A stretch of 64,000 bases of DNA from Panopea generosa (taxonomy: Eukaryota > Mollusca > Bivalvia > Adapedonta > Hiatellidae), in contig CM055899.1 in NCBI GenBank assembly GCA_029582155.1, positions 74,208,886 to 74,272,885 on the forward strand. The letters run 5' to 3'. Every line of letters starts with the position of its first letter. Positions within the stretch are counted from its first letter, which is position 1. The position numbers were made by a program, and so were the translations under genes. Shown here piece after piece: positions 48,108 through 59,665 of this stretch. Below the pieces are notes generated by a model. That model worked only from the letters and a program-made list of their open reading frames with translations. It made no database searches and had not been told where the DNA came from.

Positions 48108-49510
48108 CAAACACAATCCAGTGCTCTACCCCCACCCTGCCACACACACAATCCAGGGCTCTCCCCCACCCTGCCACACACACAGTCCAGGGCTCTCTCC
48201 CCACCCTGTCACACACACAATCCAGGGATCTACCCCCACCCTGCTACACACACAATCCAGAGCTCTCCCCCCACCCTGCCACACACACAATCCAGGGCTC
48301 TACCCCCATCCTGCCACACACACAATCCAGGGCTCTACCCTCACCCGGCCACACACACAATCCAGGGATCTACCCCCACCCTGCCACACACACAATCCAG
48401 GGCTCTCCCCCCCCCCCACCCCCACCCTGCCACACACACAATCCAGGGATCTACCCCCACCCTGCCACACACACAATCCAGGGCTGTCCCCCACCCTGCC
48501 ACACACACAATCCAGGGCTCTATACCCACCCTGTCACACACACAATCCAGGGATCTACCCCCACCCTGTCACACACACAATCCAGGGCTGTCCCCCACCC
48601 TGCCACACACACAATCCAGGGCTCTCCCCCCACCCTGCCACATACACAATCCAGGGCTCTACCCCCACCCTGCCACACACATAATCCAGGGCTGTCCCCC
48701 CACCCTGCCACACACACAATTCAGGGTTCTACCCCCACCCTGCCACACACATAATCCAGGGCTCTCCCCCCACCCTGCCACACACACAATTCAGGGCTCT
48801 CCCCCCACCCTGCCACACACACAATCCAGGACTCTATACCCACCCTGTCACACACACAATCCAGGGCTCTACCCCCATCCTGCCACACACACAATCCAGG
48901 GCTCTACCCTCACCCGGCCACACACACAATCCAGGGATCTACCCCCACCCTGCCACACACACAATCCAGGGCTCTCCCCCCCACCCCACCCCCACCCTGC
49001 CACACACACAATCCAGGGATCTACCCCCACCCTGCCACACACACAATCCATGGATCTACCCCCACCCTGCCACACACACAATCCAGGGCTGTCCCCCACC
49101 CTGCCACACACACAATCCAGGGCTCTATACCCACCCTGTCACACACACAATCCACGGATCTACCCCCACCCTGCCACACACACAATCCAGGGCTGTCCCC
49201 CACCCTGCCACACACACAATCCAGGGCTCTCCCCCCACCCTGCCACATACACAATCCAGGGCTCTACCCCCACCCTGCCACACACATAATCCAGGGCTGT
49301 CCCCCCACCCTGCCACACACACAATTCAGGGTTCTACCCCCACCCTGCCACACACATAATCCAGGGCTCTCCCCCCACCCTGCCACACACACAATTCAGG
49401 GCTCTCCCCCCACCCTGCCACACACACAATCCAGGGCTCAACCCCACCCTGCCACACACACAATCCAGGGCTCTCCCTCCACCATGCCAAATCACAATCC
49501 AGGATTCTCC
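48108..49510. repeat. 35-bp C-rich minisatellite, about 40 units, duplicated in blocks
   Basis: Consensus ccaccctgccacacacacaa followed by tccagggctctcccc. A marker unit with cctcacccggcc and its neighbours recur at offset 569 bp (48301 and 48870). Later markers recur at 605 bp, so the second half is a block duplicate that gained one unit. The frame 48069-49289 is open on the + strand only because stops are absent from the unit. Confidence 0.96.
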
Positions 49511-50650
49511 CCCAGCAGTCAGATATACCAGTGTCACAGACCCTGATGCCTAAACACTATAATGATCACATTCTGGTTTCATCCAATCCCAACCAAACTT
49601 GTCTCAAATTACGACCATGAAGTTTTGGACCAGTTCTTGAATCGGCTCAATTTGAAACACCAAGTTGGGTCTGTTATTATCAATATCTGCTCCTTGTAAT
49701 GACTAAATACAGTGTAATCTACAGCCAGACCAGACAGTGAGAGTAACACCGTAGACCATTCACTGTTCTTTAGTATCTGCCAGTATACAGAGGATCATCA
49801 AAATTTTTACTTTCACTTGATTTAATACAATATTGTACCCACATGTGTCGATGACCTCTTGAAATTAACACTTGGTACTGGTTCTACCGAGGAGGAAATA
49901 GACTTGGATGATTCATGAGTTTTGTTTGTAGTTAAGCTAAAATTAACTTGCATTTCATAATTTATTTTGATCTTCCTCACTCAAGTTCTTTGATTTTGTC
50001 TATGACAAATGTTAAGATGACCATATAAGGAATTATATTTTGAAGATTTATAACAATAACAACATGACTGCTTGGATGGAGTTCATGCAGATTTTGTATG
50101 TTTGGACACATTTTTGTGTTTGGAGTATTGATTTATTGTCACAATTATGATGACATATAATAATTACCACTGTTTGTATTTGTTGTTTTTTTTGTATTTT
50201 TGTTCATAGAAAATTGCATATGATAGGATAGAAATGTCAAAAATGAATAATGTCTTTCTCGGTTCCTCAGTTGCACAGTTAGTTTCCTGTCTCCAAGCAG
50301 ATATTAAGTACTTGTTGGAACTATTTTTTATCTAAACATTATCTTAATTTGCAATAATAATCAGTTGTCATTTGAGTGAGAGGAATTTTATGAAGATAAG
50401 TGAGCTTTTTTCTCAATAATTCAGTGAACGACTATCAGTCATTGAGGTTCCTTTGTCATTGTATTATGTGGTAGAAGACGAGAATATCAATGGAACACTT
50501 ATGTATATAAAGGTCTTAGTTTTGGATAATATGATTGATAAAGCCTCATTCAGTGATCTGGCTGAATAAATTGCATATGAAGCTATAAAAGAAATCAGTT
50601 ATTCTGGGAAGCTTGGCTTGCCTGTTACTAGAAGATTGAATTGAATGTAG
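49511..50650. other. AT-rich intron, nothing recognised
   Basis: No element ends, tandem units or exon recognised. Confidence 0.55.
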
Positions 50651-50890
50651 ATTTAGCATCGTTTTTATGCCAGCCAATGCTAACAGACATTCATTTAACT
50701 TAACGAATGTTTCCTGGGATTTTAGAAGGTTAACCAGTACTCAAGCACATCAATATTTGTGAGTAACTGATAGTTTTCCCACTTTATCAGCAATAAGAGA
50801 TGAAATATTATTGATACGCAATGTCTTTATCAGTCATCACGGAGACTGTGACTAGGCAGGGATTCAAACTCGTGACCAGTTGACTGATAG
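50651..50890 (-). repeat. SINE, 'accgctgattt' family, minus copy
   Basis: Read inverted it contains gtttgaatccctgcctagtc (B box), gtgggaaaactatcagttac and ggttaaccttctaaaatccc, and ends in tagcattggctggcataaaa. The order matches 1455-1716. Confidence 0.75.
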
Positions 50891-51111
50891 TGGAAGTTAT
50901 CAGTTTACAAATACAAAATACAAAACTTTATTACGATAAAGGTCTCCAGCCAAAAAAACATTACAAATACATGTCATAAAAAGTATACACCTGTGAAATT
51001 TATATCAAATATAAATGTTATAATCTATGAATTAATATAGATTAAATTGTAAGAAAATAAGAAATATGTTTGCTAAATAAGTAGTTGGTAAATTGTCAAA
51101 CTACATTTTAA

Positions 51112-51445
51112 CCCTTTGCTTCATATAGACGCCTTTGGATACCTCTAATATAGACACCTTTGGACACCTCTAATATAGACGCCTTTGGACACCTCTAATA
51201 TAGACGCCTTTGGACACCTCTAATATAGACGCCTTTGGACACCTCTAATATAGACGCCTTTGGACACCTCTAATATAGACACCTTTGGACATCTCTAATA
51301 TAGAAGGCTTTTGAATTATTGTGTGAATTATGTTTATATTAACTTTACTGATAGAATGGAAAACAGTGCAGGAAGTGCTCAGATTGCTTGTTACGAAGGT
51401 CTTCTGTGATTGGTGTGGGAAAACACATATCTATGGAGTAAAGGG
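51112..51445 (+). mobile_element. piggyBac-like TTAA MITE, copy 3, with internal minisatellite
   Basis: Flanked by TTAA on both sides (51108-51111, 51446-51449), with ends ccctttgcttcatata and atggagtaaaggg. It agrees with the other copies at both ends (ggaaaacagtgcaggaagtg, tcttctgtgattggtg) but lacks the second hairpin arm. Between about 51125 and 51305 it carries seven units of a 25-bp repeat (gacgcctttggacacctcta plus atata) absent from copies 1 and 2. Confidence 0.9.
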
Positions 51446-51620
51446 TTAAAGCGTAATAATAGGTTGGTGTTCTTGACTAGGTTGAAAATCACATATTAGA
51501 TGCATTTATAAATATGACATAATTTAATTAATAATAATTCATTGCATTTAATAAAAGCATTGTAAACAAAGAATGAAAAGACGGTAAGATTGTTTCATAT
51601 TTGCATGACAGTTTTTTGTG

Positions 51621-51705
51621 CTTGATTACTGGTTAACCTTCCAATGGATTAACTGATTGTTTGTTAGCCATCATTGGCATTAAATTGAAGCTAAATACTC
51701 AAATT
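51621..51705 (+). repeat. SINE fragment, 'accgctgattt' family 3' end
   Basis: The segment cttgattactggttaacctt and ttgttagccatcattggcat followed by gaagctaaatactcaaa matches the end of the family. Confidence 0.5.
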
Positions 51706-52254
51706 TAAATTCAACAATAAACATTGCACTTTTCCGTGCAGCCAAACATCAGATTTCATGTACACATCTGAGATCTACTAGTGTTGCCTTATTGGATAAG
51801 AAAACAGTTTTGAAATGGAATGAATTACTGCCAAGTTCTTTGCAGATTATTCATTTTCATTGATTAAACCAACCTGCCACTTTGAGATATTATAGATTTA
51901 ATTTTCACATGTATTGATGCCATCATAATACCACTTCAACTGAGCCTGTAATTGCATATGAATATTAATATTTAAAAAATCTATTCATAAACTGTCTCTT
52001 CATAATCAATAATTGGAATGATAGCTTTGAAAACTCAATGCAGTTTTGTCTTTGAACATGCTAAATGGATGAATGACTGCTAGGGTTATACTGGATGCAC
52101 ATTTGTGGTTACGTGATGTCATGAAGGAACGGAGATTCCAGACACACTCCATTCCTGTATTTGAGAACATGCTTGGGTTGTTTTGGTTTTTCTGTATCGA
52201 GTTCATAAGTGTTATACAAGATATATAATAATAATAATCTTTAGTAACTGTTGG

Positions 52255-52358
52255 TCTGGTGGTATTGAGTGGATGGGAGTCTTACAAGAGATGTTTTGGG
52301 CTGGTTTGGGTGGTATTCTGTATTTAAGTGGATTAGTGTATTACAAGAGAACATGTTC
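52255..52358. repeat. 65-bp minisatellite, left remnant (about 2 diverged units)
   Basis: Contains tggtattctgtatttaagtg and gtattacaagagaacatgtt, identical in plan to the 54391-55250 array. It is broken off at about 52358 by transposon sequence. Confidence 0.85.
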
Positions 52359-52385
52359 TGTGTTGCCCCCAACTCCCCCCATTTA

Positions 52386-53784
52386 CCGTATATCCTCACA
52401 TATATTGCGCATCCGCATATATCGCGCATCCATGTTTTAAGATCAAGAACTAAGAAAAAAATACAATTCTCCTATATATGTGTATATCGCGCATCATAAT
52501 TTTGAAATCTCGTTTAGATTTGGCTGTCGCGACATGTTGGAAGGAATACCTGACTTGATATGATAGTTCCCAAGATTTTATACACACTCAAAATACTTGA
52601 CACTTCTCATCACTGTCTCAATACATACTCAGAGTTGTCAACACCTGCTCAGGCGTGCAATTAAGATGTCAACTAATATGCAGAAGCCACATGGCAGCAC
52701 CCGCTTTCAATACTCCGAAATGACCGGTGACGCTCATACACAGTCATGTTTTTTTTTATAAAAAAATCTTACAATTTTTTTTTAATCATAACGAAATACC
52801 GCATATTATATTGATTTAATTTATAAACATAAACTACTGCAAACCGCACAAACAAAAGATACTGAGTGTCGTTTAAAAATGATTGATTTTCAACTAAAAA
52901 ACAGTCGTCTTTTTGACGTTCACTCCATCACGCTTCGTCATCACTAACCTATTTTCATTAAAAAATCAATAAATTATATACCGGTATATATCCCATACTA
53001 AAAGATTCATCAATTTGCGAAAGCAATTGCTTTGCATCGTTTGAAATTAAATACACACTTAATGGTAAGCATGTCATGTCAGTTCCATCAGATAAACACG
53101 TTACGGTCATGTAATCATGAAATGTCCCCTCAAAGCCAGACTTGTTTACACTAAAGTAAACATAACAGAATCGAGAAAGCAGTAACAAATAAATGTGAAC
53201 CAGTCCGTGTTTTTATTTTGCGATTGAATATGTCTATAACGCCGACACAATTATTTTTTGACCTTGTGCCAATGTGGGATGTCGTCACTCTGGCAGTTTC
53301 TTGCGTCATTTTACGTTGCGTTCTATTTCACTATGTGGAAAAGTATCGATGTAACGAACATGATTTTCTAGAAATAGCGTGAACACTTTTTTAATTGTCA
53401 GTCGTATAACAGTACAGCGACTTAAAATCGGTGTCAGTAAGGGTTAGGCAGGCCATGCGTCACCTGATTGTTTTATCACACATTTACAAGCAAAGGAAGA
53501 TGCCCTAGGCAATGTTTTTCACCGATAATTTGGGATTAAAACTTATAACAAAGAAATAAATTAAAGCTATAGGTATGGCAATTTATAGACTATAAATAAC
53601 GGAGAGCAATCATTATTTTACTAAATCTTTTAAAATATACATGGGAAATTATCGGAAATAAAAAAATTTACATAAAAAAAAAAAAATGAAATCTTCTGTA
53701 CTTATGTATATCGCGCATCCCTTCTCGAAGATTTTAAAAGTTGGAAAAAAAAAAAAAACGCGCCTTATATGTGAGTAGAAACGT
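52386..53784 (-). mobile_element. 1.4-kb TIR element 'ccgtatatcctcacatata', possibly pogo-like relic
   Basis: The left end ccgtatatcctcacatatat with tgcgcatc repeats and the right end cgcgccttatatgtgagtag are inverted repeats. TA stands outside each end (52384-52385, 53785-53786). Subterminal tatatcgcgcatc recurs at both ends. A short minus-strand frame inside (52958-53188) faintly resembles a DDE transposase. Direction is inferred from it. Confidence 0.65.
52958..53188 (-). pseudogene. Possible decayed CENP-B/pogo-type transposase fragment
   Basis: 76 residues containing FHDYMTVTCLSDGT and LPLSVYLIS. This recalls the DDE strand region of pogo/Jerky transposases (pattern TV-x-L-x-x-DG-T-x-x-x-x-P-x-x-VF). 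No second catalytic block, HTH or CENP-B DNA-binding domain is visible, and the frame is short. It may be chance; the location inside a TA-flanked TIR element is the main support. Confidence 0.25.
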
Positions 53785-54388
53785 TATTTTTCTGGAAAAT
53801 TAAAAAAATAAAACGTATATGCAAGTTGAGTGCATATTCGCCCATCTTTCCCAGATCGCCTATTTTGTTACACAGACAACAATGAGCGGAGTTTTTATCA
53901 CTATTGAACTCTCTAACCTATTGTTTATATCTTGGGTCACTTAACAACTTTTGGTAGAATATACACTTCCCATTAATTATTTGCCTTTTAAAACTAGTAA
54001 AAATTTCGTCTGTCGATTAAAACATTACAAAATTTCGCAAAATGTGGTAAGTCTGTGTACACTGAAAGCTCATTGTTCTACGTTGATAAGAGCAAGCGTC
54101 CAAGTGATTTAAAGTGAAGAGTACACTTACCATAAATTCGGATATTCCAGTACGCGGATTAGTAGTTTCATACAGATTTTCAGCTTTTTTTCATCCTATG
54201 TCGATTATTTCATTCACTCTCATATAATTCTGAACCACTTTTTCGGGGATTTTTACCGGATTTAAGGGTTTTTCAAGGACTTTATTGTATTTTTAACTGT
54301 TGTTAAATTTGCTTTTTTTTTATCTTTAATAAATGCCCCACTTTGTAAAATGTAACGCCCCCGGGGGCATTAATAAGGGAATATAAGG
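53785..54388 (+). mobile_element. TA-target TIR element, third copy, left end disrupted
   Basis: Collinear with the inner element at 3880-4432, from tttttctggaaaattaaaaa to the right end gcattaataagggaatataa plus gg, followed by TA (54389-54390). The left TIR is missing and replaced by the 52386-53784 element. The C-rich stretch at 52358-52384 may be its remnant left end. Confidence 0.8.
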
Positions 54389-54390
54389 TA

Positions 54391-55250
54391 CTTCTGTATT
54401 TGAGTGGTTTGGTGTATTACAAGAGAACGTGTTCTGTGTTGGTTGGGTTGTATTACTTCAGTATTTGAGTGGTTTGATGTATTACAAGAGAACGTGTTCT
54501 GTGTTGGTTGGGTGGTATTACTTCAGTATTTGAGTGGTTTGATGTATTACAAGAGAACGTGTTCTGTGTTGGTTGTGCGGTATTACTTCAGTATTTGAGT
54601 GGTTTGGTGTATTACAAGAGAACGTGTTCTGTGTTGGTTGGTTGGTAATCCTTCTGTATTTGAGTGGTTTGGTGTATAACCAGAGAACGTGTTCTGTGTT
54701 GGTTGGATGGTATTACTTCAGTATTTGAGTGGTTTGGTGTATTACAAGAGAACGTGTTCTGTGTTGGTTGGGTGGTATGACTTCAGTATTTGAGTGGTTT
54801 GATGTATTACAAGAGAACGTGTTATGTGTTGGTTGTGCAGTATTACTTCAGTATTTGAGTGGTTTGGTGTATTACAAGAGAACGTGTTCTGTGTTGGTTG
54901 GGTGGTATTACTTCAGTATTTGAGTTGTTTGGTGTATTACAGGAGAACTTGTTCTGTGTTGGTTTGGTGGTATTACTTGTGTTTTAGTGGATTGGTGTAT
55001 TACAAGAGAACATGTTCTTTGTTGATTAGGTTGTATTACTTCTGTATTTGAGTGGATTGGTGAATTACATGAGAACATGTTCTGTGTTGGGTTAGGTTGT
55101 ATTACTTCTGTATTTGAGTGGATTGGTGAATTACATGAGAACATATTCTGTGTTGGGTTAGGTTGTATTACTTCTGTATTTGAGTGGATTGGTGTTTTAC
55201 AAGAGAACATATTCTGTGTTGGTTGGGTGGTATTTTGTATTTGAGTGGCT
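54391..55250. repeat. 65-bp minisatellite, right part, about 13 units
   Basis: Consensus gtattacttcagtatttgag, tggtttggtgtattacaaga, gaacgtgttctgtgttggtt, gggtg. The left units carry tggtttgg and the right units tggattgg. Continues the remnant at 52255-52358 across the insertions. Confidence 0.95.
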
Positions 55251-56370
55251 GGGTGAATGACAAAAGAATGTGTTGTTGATTTTTTTGGTCATCTTGGTGG
55301 AATTTACATCCGCTTTTGAGTGTACTGGTGAGATACAGCATTAACGAAGCATGAGGCACTTTTCTTTTCTGTAGATATGATGATTGTCTAGGTAATGATT
55401 AACAGATGAGTCCATCTTTTCCCTACGAATATCATTTTAAACTCAGTGTTGTTGCTCAGCCTAACCTAAGCTTATAAATTATTGTCCATTGATCCGAACC
55501 AAAAATCAATGGTGGAGGAAAAATGCATCACAGGTCCTTCAGAACCTATCTATAGATCTGGATGGATGGCTTCATACTTGCAATTTGATTAATGTTAAGT
55601 GATTGAAAGCCATGATATTGGCTTACTTTTTATGAGTATAATTAATACTGAGAAATCACTTGCAGATAAAGGGCGAGTTTAAGTAGTGATATCCTAGGTC
55701 TTAAAATACAGAAGCCTTAGAAATCTTGTGTTTCTTGTTTGTAAACACTTAATTTAGATTAGTTTTTAAGCTGTTACATAACAAGGATAATACAAACAAT
55801 GATCAGCTGTCTTTTGTCAGCATGCAATTGATGGCATTGTACAATCATGTATATAAACACATCAGTGTCATTTCTGTTGACCTTTGTATGTTATTGACCT
55901 TCTTATGGCTGATTGATAAAATGCCTTGACACACATGGTGACTGTACAATGTCATTGTGAGGCGCAACATAGCAGAACCTAATGAATTGTATGTGAAGCA
56001 TAAACAGCACCTCATGAGAACATTATTGTTTAAAACTGTCAAAATAATATATAAAAAAATGATTTCTTAACTTGGGCTACGTGCCTAGTTAAGACTAAAG
56101 TAGATTTCCCATTTAAAAGTGCAACATATTGTGTGGCGTATTAAATCAGCCCCGTGGTTTCATTTTGATTTCAAATTGATCCGTTAAAAACAGGGGTGGG
56201 TCCATGATTTCAGTTAAGAGGGGGCGCAGCACAAAATATGAACGGGCAAACACATATACAGTAGAAATATCATGTACTTTAATTACATATGGGAGTTTAG
56301 GCGGGGAAGGGGCATATACCACAATTTTTAAAGAGTAGATATGCCATTGATACATGTTTACACTTATTAA
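55251..56370. other. Intron, nothing recognised
   Basis: AT-rich; no tandem repeat, element end or exon could be supported. Confidence 0.55.
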
Positions 56371-57437
56371 CAAGAGACCCAAGAGGGCCTGAGGACGCTC
56401 TACTGACTCATAGTTGCCATAGCACTTTTTGAAATTCTACTATGCAATAGAAACATCGGGGTGGGGTCATTTTTAACTCTAGGGACACCATTTGAACAAA
56501 TCCTAACAAAACTATAGTTGGTCATCATTACTACATAAACGTTTTGAAAATCTGTTGGACCGTTCATGAAACAAGACTTTTTAAGTTTTGGACTATTTTT
56601 AGTAATGGTGGCCATCTTGAATTTAGATAGAAAAAATAAATCTTTTGTATAGTCTCCTTTGCAACAGAAACATCCATGTGAAGTTTCAGTTTAATTGGCC
56701 TAGTAATTTCAGAATAAATGAAAAAAAAAGAGAATTTTCTGTTTTCCCATTGTATCTCTAAGTAAAATTCTAAGTCCCCTTACAGGGCTCCTATATATCT
56801 TAACCCCTAAATTCTTATCTGCAAACAAACCCCTTACAATTAGGGATAATTTATATCAAATATGTACAAATCTGACATACCGGTTCTTAAGAAAACAATT
56901 TTACTAATTCCCAATTTGTACCCTTTTGGGGCCCCTCCTGACCCCTTAAGACATAGGAACCCAGTCATTTTTACAAATCTTAAACGCCTTTACCTAACAA
57001 TGCTTTAGTGAAGATAAAGGCAAAATCATTTCCATTTAAAAAAAAAAAAAAAAAAATTTATATTGACATGTGACCCCTTATTGAACTCTCGGGGCAGGGT
57101 CATTTTTTACCCTAGGGACACCATTTGAACAAATCTAACAGAACTATAGTTGGTAATCATTACTACATAAACATTTTGAAAATCTGTTTGGTCGTTCATG
57201 GGAAGAAGATTTTTTAGGTTTTGGATTATTTTTAGTAATGGCAGACATCTTGAATTTCAGATCGAAAAAAAAAAATCTTCTGTATAGTCTCCTATGCAAT
57301 AGAAACACCCATGTGAAGTTTCAGTTTAATTGGCCCAGTGGTTTCAGAGAAAATGCTGCTAACAGACGACAGACCACGGACGACAGACAACGCGCCATCG
57401 CATTAGCACTTCTGGCCTTTGGCCAGTAGAGCTAAAA
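56371..57437 (-). repeat. Mollusc-type dispersed repeat, inverted copy
   Basis: The minus strand of 57437 to 56371 is collinear with 39395-40772: starts ttagctctactggccaaagg and ends aggccctcttgggtctcttg. Includes an A-rich run at about 57036-57055. About 300 bp shorter than the other copy, with small indels throughout. Confidence 0.75.
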
Positions 57438-58755
57438 ATGGTTCAGCTTAGAAAGAGCATGAATGATGTCAAGCAGTGGTTAAGTGCTGTCTATTTTTAG
57501 AATGGAGATTTTATTTCAAGATTACCACTCAAATTTAAATATTGATATTGTCATGTTTTGGTGGATGTGCCATACAAAATCTTTCAGATTTGATTTATTA
57601 TTGATAATGAGATTGTTTTTGTCCGTTTTAATAAAAAAAAAAAAAAATTTAAAGACTTTTCTAGGGTGTTTTCCTGATATACTCCCTTGGAAGAGGCATC
57701 ATCAATATTTTTAGGATAAAATATTTAACACTGATTATTTAAAAGTTATCATATAAATAAAGATATTTTGTGAACTTTTTGTTCAGAAACATGTTTTTTG
57801 CTTCTGTGATGCATGTTTTACAGTCAGAATGTGAAATGTTGGTGTTGATTAAATTGCATCCTTCTGTAAATGCTACAACAACAACAACTATCCTGAATCC
57901 GATAATTCCCGAGCGATGATAGCAAATCTTCGGATTTCCGATAAACAGCAAAGTGCATTCCAAAACTATTCAGAATTGGTTTCACTAAAATAAATAACAA
58001 ATACAGTTGTTTATAGATGACCTTTATGAACACTTATTTCCAGAAAGTAAGACGTGTTGTAGAAAAACGCACCGTTTATTTCATGGATAAAAAATGTATA
58101 GGCAAGGCCTCTTTAAACATACAAGGTTAAATAAGCATTTCAGGAAGTAGTGCAAATAATAATAATCTGCTTGACAGTTTGAATTAAAAAAACTTGTTGC
58201 TCAATGGTCTCATCAATTCACTGACATCTGGATACAAAGGGAGACTATTTAGCAGCATTAACATCATGGGTAACAAATTCCTGTTTTGAGGAAAATTAAT
58301 ATTTTAACGGATGATTTGTTAAAAAATTAACAAAATATGAAATATTGTCAGTACACAATTAATTGAATGTCCCCTATACATGTATATACTAACACTTTTA
58401 AATTGTTACTGACATAATTATGGAAAATTGCATTTTTGCAACCAGAGATTTTTGCATAACAGGCATATTGCTGTATTAATATTTTATCTGATTATGGACA
58501 CAGATGATATAGCTGGGTGTGAAGTGTGATAGGCTGGTGACAGGTGGACAGATGGCGCTAGTGTACATAATTATCTGTCACATGTTGCCTCATGTATAGT
58601 GTAATACATAACAGCATGCCTGACAGTTATCAGGAGAACAAGTGCTCTCCATAATTCATTGATTGCAGCTGAACTAAATGTATGAATAGATATACATGTT
58701 ACATACTGAATATGCAGATATTGTTTGTGTCACTACTTCCACTCCTATTCTAGGA
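57438..58755. other. AT-rich intron, nothing recognised
   Basis: Short frames only; a (caa)n run near 57877-57890 is the only low-complexity feature. Confidence 0.5.
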
Positions 58756-59003
58756 CAGGCCTTCCTTAAAAAAATATTTGTTAACTGTGCTCTGACCCAG
58801 TATTTTTCATGTGGGTAGGTAGATATCTATTTTACGGGGGGCTAAATTTTAATTTTGCATAGTCATTTTAAAGAAAAATGGAAAGAAATCTTGAAAAAAA
58901 ATTAAATGCTTTGAAAGTCAATAAAAAAGTTTGGGTAGCTGCAATTTTGCGTGATTAGGTAGCAGCATGGCGAATAGTTTATTTTTTAAGGACAGCCTTA
59001 TGG
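58756..59003 (+). mobile_element. 'aaggccatcctt' TIR MITE, about 250 bp
   Basis: The left end caggccttccttaaaaaaat and the right end attttttaaggacagcctta are inverted repeats of about 22 bp with mismatches. The internal segment ctgacccagtatttttcatg is shared with the partial copies at 7376 and 35712. Confidence 0.75.
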
Positions 59004-59477
59004 GTTATCCTATGGGGGGGATATTTATGAATTACGATAAGCATGAAGCATTGAAAGTATAGAAGATTGTTCCTGAATACAGCAATTATATGTTATTGAA
59101 AACTACCTGTAATAAAGACTTGAACAAATTAAATTATGTACAAGATGTAATGTAGCAATTGTCTCTTATTACTATGCAAGATACACAACCAGTACTGGAT
59201 ACATTCTCATATTTTACTAAACTTAAAATGCTTGTAATATAGATATATATATATCAAATATGATACAAAATCTTGCCTGATGACATATTTTTACTTGCCG
59301 GTTTGTTGCATTTGCTTGAGCAAAACAAAAATGCACAAGTGTGGTGGTGCATTTCAAAGACACTTTATCTTATTCAATTATCTTTTTATGATTTTGGGTG
59401 AGGTGACTGGTATAGATTTGATCATTTAAGCTGACAGTGCAGGCCAGCTAGTTCTGGCATCAGATTTTCGGTTTGTT
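59004..59477. other. AT-rich intron, nothing recognised
   Basis: No repeat or coding signal supported. Confidence 0.5.
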
Positions 59478-59665
59478 TGGTGGCAGCTTCCCTTAGATAT
59501 TGCTACGGTGGGGTGGCACCTGGATGTACATGTGGTTGCAACTTCCCTTAGATATTGCTATGGTGGGGTGGCACTTGGATGTACATGTGGTTGCAACTTC
59601 CCTTAGATATTGCTATGGTGGGGTGACACCTGGATGTGTAAGTGGTTGCAACTTTCCTTAGATAT
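59478..59665. repeat. 55-bp tandem repeat, about 3.4 units
   Basis: Units ggttgcaacttcccttagat, attgctatggtggggtggca, cctggatgtacatgt with few changes. Confidence 0.92.

Noticed and set aside
48069-49289. 406-residue open frame rich in His-Thr-Gln-Ser-Arg
   Set aside because: It is a read-through of the 35-bp minisatellite; other frames on both strands are equally open and no gene structure surrounds it.
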